Shown here piece by piece: positions 21,735 through 26,308 of a DNA stretch of 26,308 bases. The DNA is taken from positions 1-26,308 of the forward strand of contig NAOQ01000761.1 in NCBI GenBank assembly GCA_002751075.1, read 5' to 3'. Made by a program: the position numbers and the translations under genes. The notes beneath the pieces were generated by a model. It searched no databases. It was not told where the DNA came from and was given only the letters and a program-made list of their open reading frames with translations. Numbering within the stretch: the first letter of the stretch is position 1; every line of letters starts with the position of its first letter. The DNA comes from Ichthyophonus hoferi. Lineage: Eukaryota > Opisthokonta > Ichthyosporea > Ichthyophonida > Ichthyophonidae.

Positions 21735-21899
21735 AAGATTTATTCATGGATACATTAACTTCTGCTCAGTCCAAACTACCTATTCTTTCCGTTATCACAA
21801 TACTGAATACCATGCTCTGCAAGTAATCACTCGAAGAGTTCTTATTTTATCATTTTTCTATAGACAAGTTGGTTGTCAGTCAGAGCGCCATTAGAGCAT

Positions 21900-21941
21900 A
21901 TTACTAAAAAGAAAAAAAACGCCTTTTCTTTTTTTAGTAAT
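21900..21941. repeat. AT-rich inverted repeat (ATTACTAAAAA / TTTTTAGTAAT)
   Basis: The two 11-nt arms are exact complements, separated by about 20 nt of A-run and T-run sequence, so the whole can fold into a long A-T stem. It lies about 340 nt past the sulfatase stop. It may help end transcription or be the remains of a small inverted-repeat element. Confidence 0.7.
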
Positions 21942-22063
21942 AACCGAGTATAATAACTATTATAAATAAGACTAGAATCTGTTGTGCTGTGTTTTATCTG
22001 GCGGTTGTCATCAGGTAAAATGCAGGCTAATCTGGATTATCTACTTCAATTTCAGTTGGGAAT

Positions 22064-22160
22064 GGTAAGTAGAGACACGAGCGTTCTCGTGACTTACCTA
22101 TATTCGCTTAGAAAGAGAAAGAATACAGAATTAAGGGGCACTTTAACGTGTCCCTTTGCA
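22064..22160. repeat. Two adjacent hairpins (possible structured RNA)
   Basis: The first pairs GTAAGT and CACGAG with CTCGTG and ACTTAC around a CGTT loop, with AGAGA bulged on one side. The second, about 40 nt further, pairs AAGGGGCAC with GTGTCCCTT (one G-T pair) around a six-base loop. Both arms are GC-rich for this region. No tRNA, snRNA or snoRNA signature was recognised. Confidence 0.55.
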
Positions 22161-22301
22161 TACACGGAGTACAGATATGATAGGACATACTTATATTATT
22201 AACAAAAGTCAGCAGGATACATAAATAGTGTGCTATCTGGACCCAAAACATGATCAGGACAGCATAACATGATCTGAAATGACTTATTACGTAGTTACAG
22301 T

Positions 22302-22375
22302 ATCTCTACCATTGGCTGGTACAATTTTGAAAGTCATCTTGGATTGCCGTCTATCACCAATGATCACACCAACTA
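22302..22375. repeat. Dispersed repeat, diverged copy at 14741-14810
   Basis: Both places share a run of the form CTCTRCCATTGGCTRG, then AACTTTGAA-like sequence, then TTRGATTGCC and CACCAAT in the same order and spacing, by eye roughly 70-75% identical, in direct orientation. It is probably part of an old mobile element; no protein family is firmly recognised on either strand. Confidence 0.5.
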
Positions 22376-22743
22376 TTTTCCCAGGCTGCATACTATATAT
22401 AGACAAATCAATTTAATCTGATTAAGAAAGTTATGCCTCTATACTCTCCTGTAGTTTTTGAGTTTTGTTATTTTAATCGTTATATCCATGTCCTTGCATA
22501 TTTTTGTAACAATTCTATATTCAATCGGGCTTTCACCGAATATAATGTGCATGTTAAGCCTTCCTTCCCGAAGCCAAATGTTTCATAACTTTGTTATTCA
22601 TTTTTCACCTGCTACATTTCTTTTGGGGAGGCGTTATTTTATTATTATCCAATTGTATATAACTATAAATTTTTACACATTGTATAGTTGAAAAAATAAT
22701 TTACTTTTTAAGTAAAAACAGATGTATCAATGCACTTGTTTTA

Positions 22744-22768
22744 GAAATTAAATTAAATTAAATTAAAT
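22744..22768. repeat. (AAATT)n repeat
   Basis: About five AAATT units shortly before the second Copia fragment. Confidence 0.9.
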
Positions 22769-22859
22769 TGTTCCCTGAATACTAACTATACCGCAACGTA
22801 GTTGTAACGTGGGGTTGTGATGGAGTAGATCCTGTGGTGTTGTTGCTCATGTTGTCACA

Positions 22860-23110
22860 GCACCGGGTTATAATGGTACATCGATGAATGTATGTACAAA
22901 AATAAATGAGTCTTTCAATTATATACAACAACATTTATATACGATGGGATAATCATGAGATAACTGTTTTCCAAAGTAAAGGCTCTATCATGTTACAAAC
23001 AAATATAGCAGGAAAAAAAAGAATGGTAACCTTAAAAGACGTTTTTCATGTGGAAGGATTAGTATGCCTACTATAGTCGTGGTGGTAGCCAATTATTGCA
23101 AACAGAGAAT
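22860..23110 (+). mobile_element. Second Ty1/Copia fossil fragment (protease region)
   Basis: A plus-strand frame reads RWDNHEITVFQSKGSIMLQ followed by GKKRMVTLKDVFHVEGLVC, the conserved segment after the Copia protease core (compare KGTV...LKDVLYVPGL). Flanking Gag, integrase and RT were not identified. It differs clearly from the equivalent segment at 18500, so it belongs to another Copia lineage. The copy is short, broken and old. Confidence 0.7.
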
Positions 23111-25153
23111 TTGAGATAAAAACTGTATAGCTCTTATTCAATATCACTACAGAATTAGTAGTCATCAATCTGTTTATAGAGTATTTGAGAATCCAGCAAA
23201 AATTAATTAGATAGCAATAACCAGTTATTTTTCTCATGTTGTATATGTAGCTGTATTTGACACGCATATTATCATTACACCTATATCCCTATCTCTACCA
23301 ATACACGGTCAAAAATGTAAGCATGGAAATGTAATCCCAATGGATTCTTAGTCACGTAATAAGACCTTTATCTCGACTAATGAGAGATAATTAATCAATT
23401 AAATACATCAATCTATGACACTCGAGCTTATTTTCAGTTTTCTAGGTCTATTTTCTTACTGATGCTAATTTTCAAGTAGTCCAGAAATTTATGATCTTAT
23501 TTATTCTCACTGTATCCTATTATCATCCCATTATACTATCATAGATATTACCATACATACTATCATACCATCATACATATTGTCATTTATATTATCATAT
23601 TATCACACTATTGTACTATCATATTGTCATGCATGCCATCATTGTACTGTAATAAACGTAGCTTTATCTACAGAATTATTCCTATACTTGGTGTTCATTA
23701 GTTTATTATCACTCACAATCCTTTTACTGTCACAATCAATCGTAAAAATCCAAATCGATTCCCACCCAAGGCAATGCTTTTATTTTAATCTTAATATATT
23801 AATTAAACAATAATTTATGTTTTTTAAAATTAAATGTATCTTGTACTTGGGTATATTTTAAATAATTAATATATATTAATTTCATTCTTAATGTATAAAG
23901 TTTAAATATATTTATATCGACTTAGCATTATAGTAAATACCCAAGAAACAATAAAAATTCATTTAATTTTTAAAGTCAAGCAAGTTATGAACCATATTTA
24001 TTTATAGGTACATTACCTATCTATAAAACTATATTAAAAATGTTTTAGAATAAATTTAAAATAAAATTTAAAATAAAATTTAATTTAATATCAAAATTTT
24101 AATTTAAAGGTTTAGATCACATTAATCGCATTCCAGCCTTTTACGTAAACTGTAATATTTAGTGGCACAACCATTGCGTTCTTTCAACGCAATGATATTA
24201 TATATTTATCTAGTTATATTGTTATAGTATTATGGTGGTATAGCGTTACGTTGAGTTGTAAGTACGTCCACGTAATCACTTCGTCTATTTTCCTATTACT
24301 TTCCGATTAACTGTAATAACATGTAATATTAAGTATATGGAGTCATACAACTTTAACCGCTACACCGTTGTAAAAGTTATTTTACTCCTACAGGACAAAA
24401 TCATTTTGAGCAGCTATACTTTGTGTAGGAACCTCCAAGTAAGTGCAACCCTGTTGTTTATGGATTTATGAGTTATATTTTTGTTCTATCAAACTCACTC
24501 AGTAATGTATGATGCGTGGTTTCTGCTGTCAAGTTACTTCACACATTTTTATATTTATACACTTATCCATCACCCACTCACTCACCCACCCACACACTTT
24601 ACACTTTATATATATATATATTTTTTTTCATATTTTTTCAACACATTTTTTCAACACAGGTTTTATTATTCATCATTTTCCTCCTTTCAGTTATGTTTGG
24701 ATTTTTTCTTTCTCCCCTATACACTACCCCCTTACGATCTTTTCGCCTGACTTATATTCCTTATTTCCCCTCATTACCCCTCCTTCTATACTCTCCATCT
24801 ATCTTTCTTTACACCGTGTCGGAAAGTTTTCTAAATCTTCTTTTCTTGCTATCAGTTGCAATTTTTATTTTATTTTATATACTATAATAAATATAATATA
24901 TAGTATACCTTATATTATATTATATTACGTTGTATTATATTATCTCTATTATATTATCTCCATAGCATATTATTCTTATATTTTATTATATATAACATAT
25001 CCTCCACCTATCACATTATACATATATTATATTATGCAGGTATATATATATCATAGTTCATACATCACATTGTATATTTACTTGTAGATTCAACTAATTC
25101 AACTATACCCTACATTATGCAGATATTACAAGTCTTGACACTCTATTATTACA
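23111..25153. other. AT-rich intergenic stretch upstream of the ING gene
   Basis: No gene seen. It contains TACTATCAT-type repeats (23526-23640), very A/T-rich blocks (23820-24110), a hairpin (24172-24194), a strongly pyrimidine-biased plus strand (24536-24850) and ATTATAT repeats (24885-25080). Long open frames in the pyrimidine tract encode only Tyr/Ser/Ile/Phe-rich nonsense and reflect composition. The ING promoter must be here, but no certain element can be named. Confidence 0.6.
24172..24194. repeat. Perfect hairpin CATTGCGTT-CTTTC-AACGCAATG
   Basis: Nine-base arms, exact complements, with a five-base loop, standing out as GC-containing sequence in very A/T-rich surroundings. Function unknown. 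Confidence 0.85.
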
Positions 25154-26268
25154 ATGCATTACTTTGAGGAATACTTAGAAAGTAAGTTAATTTAAGGAAG
25201 GGGGAAAAGAGCACTGTGGCCCCCCTCCCAATACATACCTGTATACATACATACATACCCACTCTCTTGATTGTAGGTAGTCTATGTGGATGTAGATGAC
25301 CAATATAAGAAATAATGGAAATACTACAAGATTATGAAATAGAGAATAGGGTAGGAGTTAAAGGATACATATAACTACATAATATTATAGGATATGATAT
25401 TATTTATATGACGTGGTAGGGTATGGTATGATATATTGTGATATAACACTATATCTATAAGACACTATACCACCATAAAACTATTACACTATAACACTAT
25501 AACTATACCACCATAACTTTATGGCTGTACAATCTATCTATCTCTAAAAACATCTATTCTATCCTCTCTTACAGGTATTGAAACCTTGGCCCCGGAGGTT
25601 CACCGTATCCTTAATGACATAAAAGAAAATGATATCAAGGCCAAAAGTACGACACTATTAATTATATTTAATTAATTCTTAATTACTCCTACTAAATGGT
25701 TGATTACACTTTGTTTATTTGGTTTCTTTATGTAAACTTTAATTGAGAAATGCATTGACTGCTTCAATTAAAAGGACCTCTTTATTGGATAGTATGATAA
25801 GAGTGGGAGTAGGGGAAAAAAAACTGGAATATGCACTTATGAATAGCATATACTATGTTTATATAGTCTATGTCTATATATTTGGCAAGCAGGCAGGCTT
25901 AACCTAAGTGCTTATAAACAGTTATATGTGTATTTAGTTAGATTAATCACGCAATTAAATTACAATAATACAATATCCACATTAAATTACCACTGCAAAC
26001 AATAAACCAATAGTATAATAACATGCAAATATCACACTAATAAAACATCTAAAATTGCACCAACACAAAACTACGCGAATTGGCATTAACCTACTTGTCC
26101 ATAACACCTTTCCCTCTCATACACATGTACATACATACATATATATATACATGCGTGCATACGTACATTCATACACCAGGCATTATTGACAAGCTTGACA
26201 GGAAGATACAAAACAATTTTACAAGGAATAAAGGTTACCCTGAAAACAGAGAGACTCTTTATCAACAG
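25154..26268 (+). CDS. ING-family chromatin protein, first three exons, continues off right edge
   Basis: ING proteins read H3K4 methylation with a C-terminal PHD finger and scaffold histone acetyltransferase or deacetylase complexes. Exons: 25154-25181, 25575-25646, 26180-26268, with introns of 393 and 533 nt. Donors are GTAAGT, GTACGA and GTAGAT; acceptors TTACAG and CACCAG; phases 1, 1 and 0. The joined product begins MHYFEEYLESIETLAPEVHR, then LNDIKENDIKAK, then IIDKLDRKIQNNF. This matches the ING N-terminal helical domain (YLEDYLDSIENLP-EL-R, then D and K residues, then IDKL). The ATG is the first after an in-frame TGA. The PHD finger would lie beyond the window, so the subtype (ING1/2, 3 or 4/5) is undecided. 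About 190 coding bases carry two introns. Confidence 0.85.
25380..25530. repeat. Intron simple repeat (ATAGGATATG / CACTATA types)
   Basis: Imperfect GATATGATATT-type units followed by ACACTATAACACTATA-type units inside ING intron 1, so this gene's introns also hold low-complexity sequence. Confidence 0.75.
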
Positions 26269-26308
26269 GTAGATATATATTAATAGAAATGTGTTTGTGT
26301 ATGTGAAT

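Noticed and set aside
24481-25087. 192-codon hydrophobic plus-strand frame and overlapping frames
   Set aside because: Low-complexity pyrimidine and ATTATAT repeats read as Tyr/Ile/Ser/Phe in all three frames; there is no domain or codon bias.
1-26308. tRNA, rRNA and CRISPR features
   Set aside because: No GGTTCGA-type B box with a matching acceptor stem was seen on either strand, no rRNA-like sequence was seen, and the tandem repeats are microsatellites without spacers.

Overview
The window is AT-rich nuclear DNA from a eukaryote. It is full of microsatellites and has one assembly gap (Ns, 14900-15345). Three host genes can be read. Leftmost, on the minus strand, is the 5' part of a zizimin-type DOCK gene (Rho-family guanine nucleotide exchange factor) that runs off the left edge. 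Next is an intact, intronless 802-residue membrane protein of the LtaS-like sulfatase/alkaline-phosphatase superfamily (19150-21558, plus). Rightmost are the first three exons of an ING-family chromatin gene (25154-26268, plus), which runs off the right edge. DOCK-C/D and ING proteins, GT-AG introns and very high intron density suggest an opisthokont. A unicellular holozoan such as an ichthyosporean, or an early-diverging fungus, fits best, but the species cannot be fixed from this window.

Layout. 1-10011: 21 DOCK exons of 18-156 nt, joined by introns of 54-853 nt that carry the microsatellites. Every exon phase matches the next, giving about 1.69 kb of coding sequence (about 564 codons). This ends inside the linker before the DHR-1/C2 domain, as expected from the N-terminal length of animal DOCK6/7/8. 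10012-14899: no recognisable gene; the DOCK start codon must lie here or beyond. 14900-15345: gap. 15430-16180 and 17215-17654: minus-strand protein-like remnants of unknown family. 16640-18850: plus-strand fossil of a Ty1/Copia retrotransposon, truncated. 19150-21558: the sulfatase gene, with a polyadenylation signal. 21900-25150: hairpins, a second Copia fragment (22860-23110) and AT-rich simple sequence. 25154-26268: the ING 5' exons.

The genes do not look like a pathway: DOCK acts on the cytoskeleton, ING on chromatin and the sulfatase-like enzyme at a membrane. The most notable contrast is architectural. Two host genes have an intron about every 60-85 coding bases, while the 2.4-kb enzyme gene between them has none, is visibly richer in G+C than its surroundings, and is bracketed by retroelement fossils. 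Retroposition or acquisition from a bacterium are both possible.
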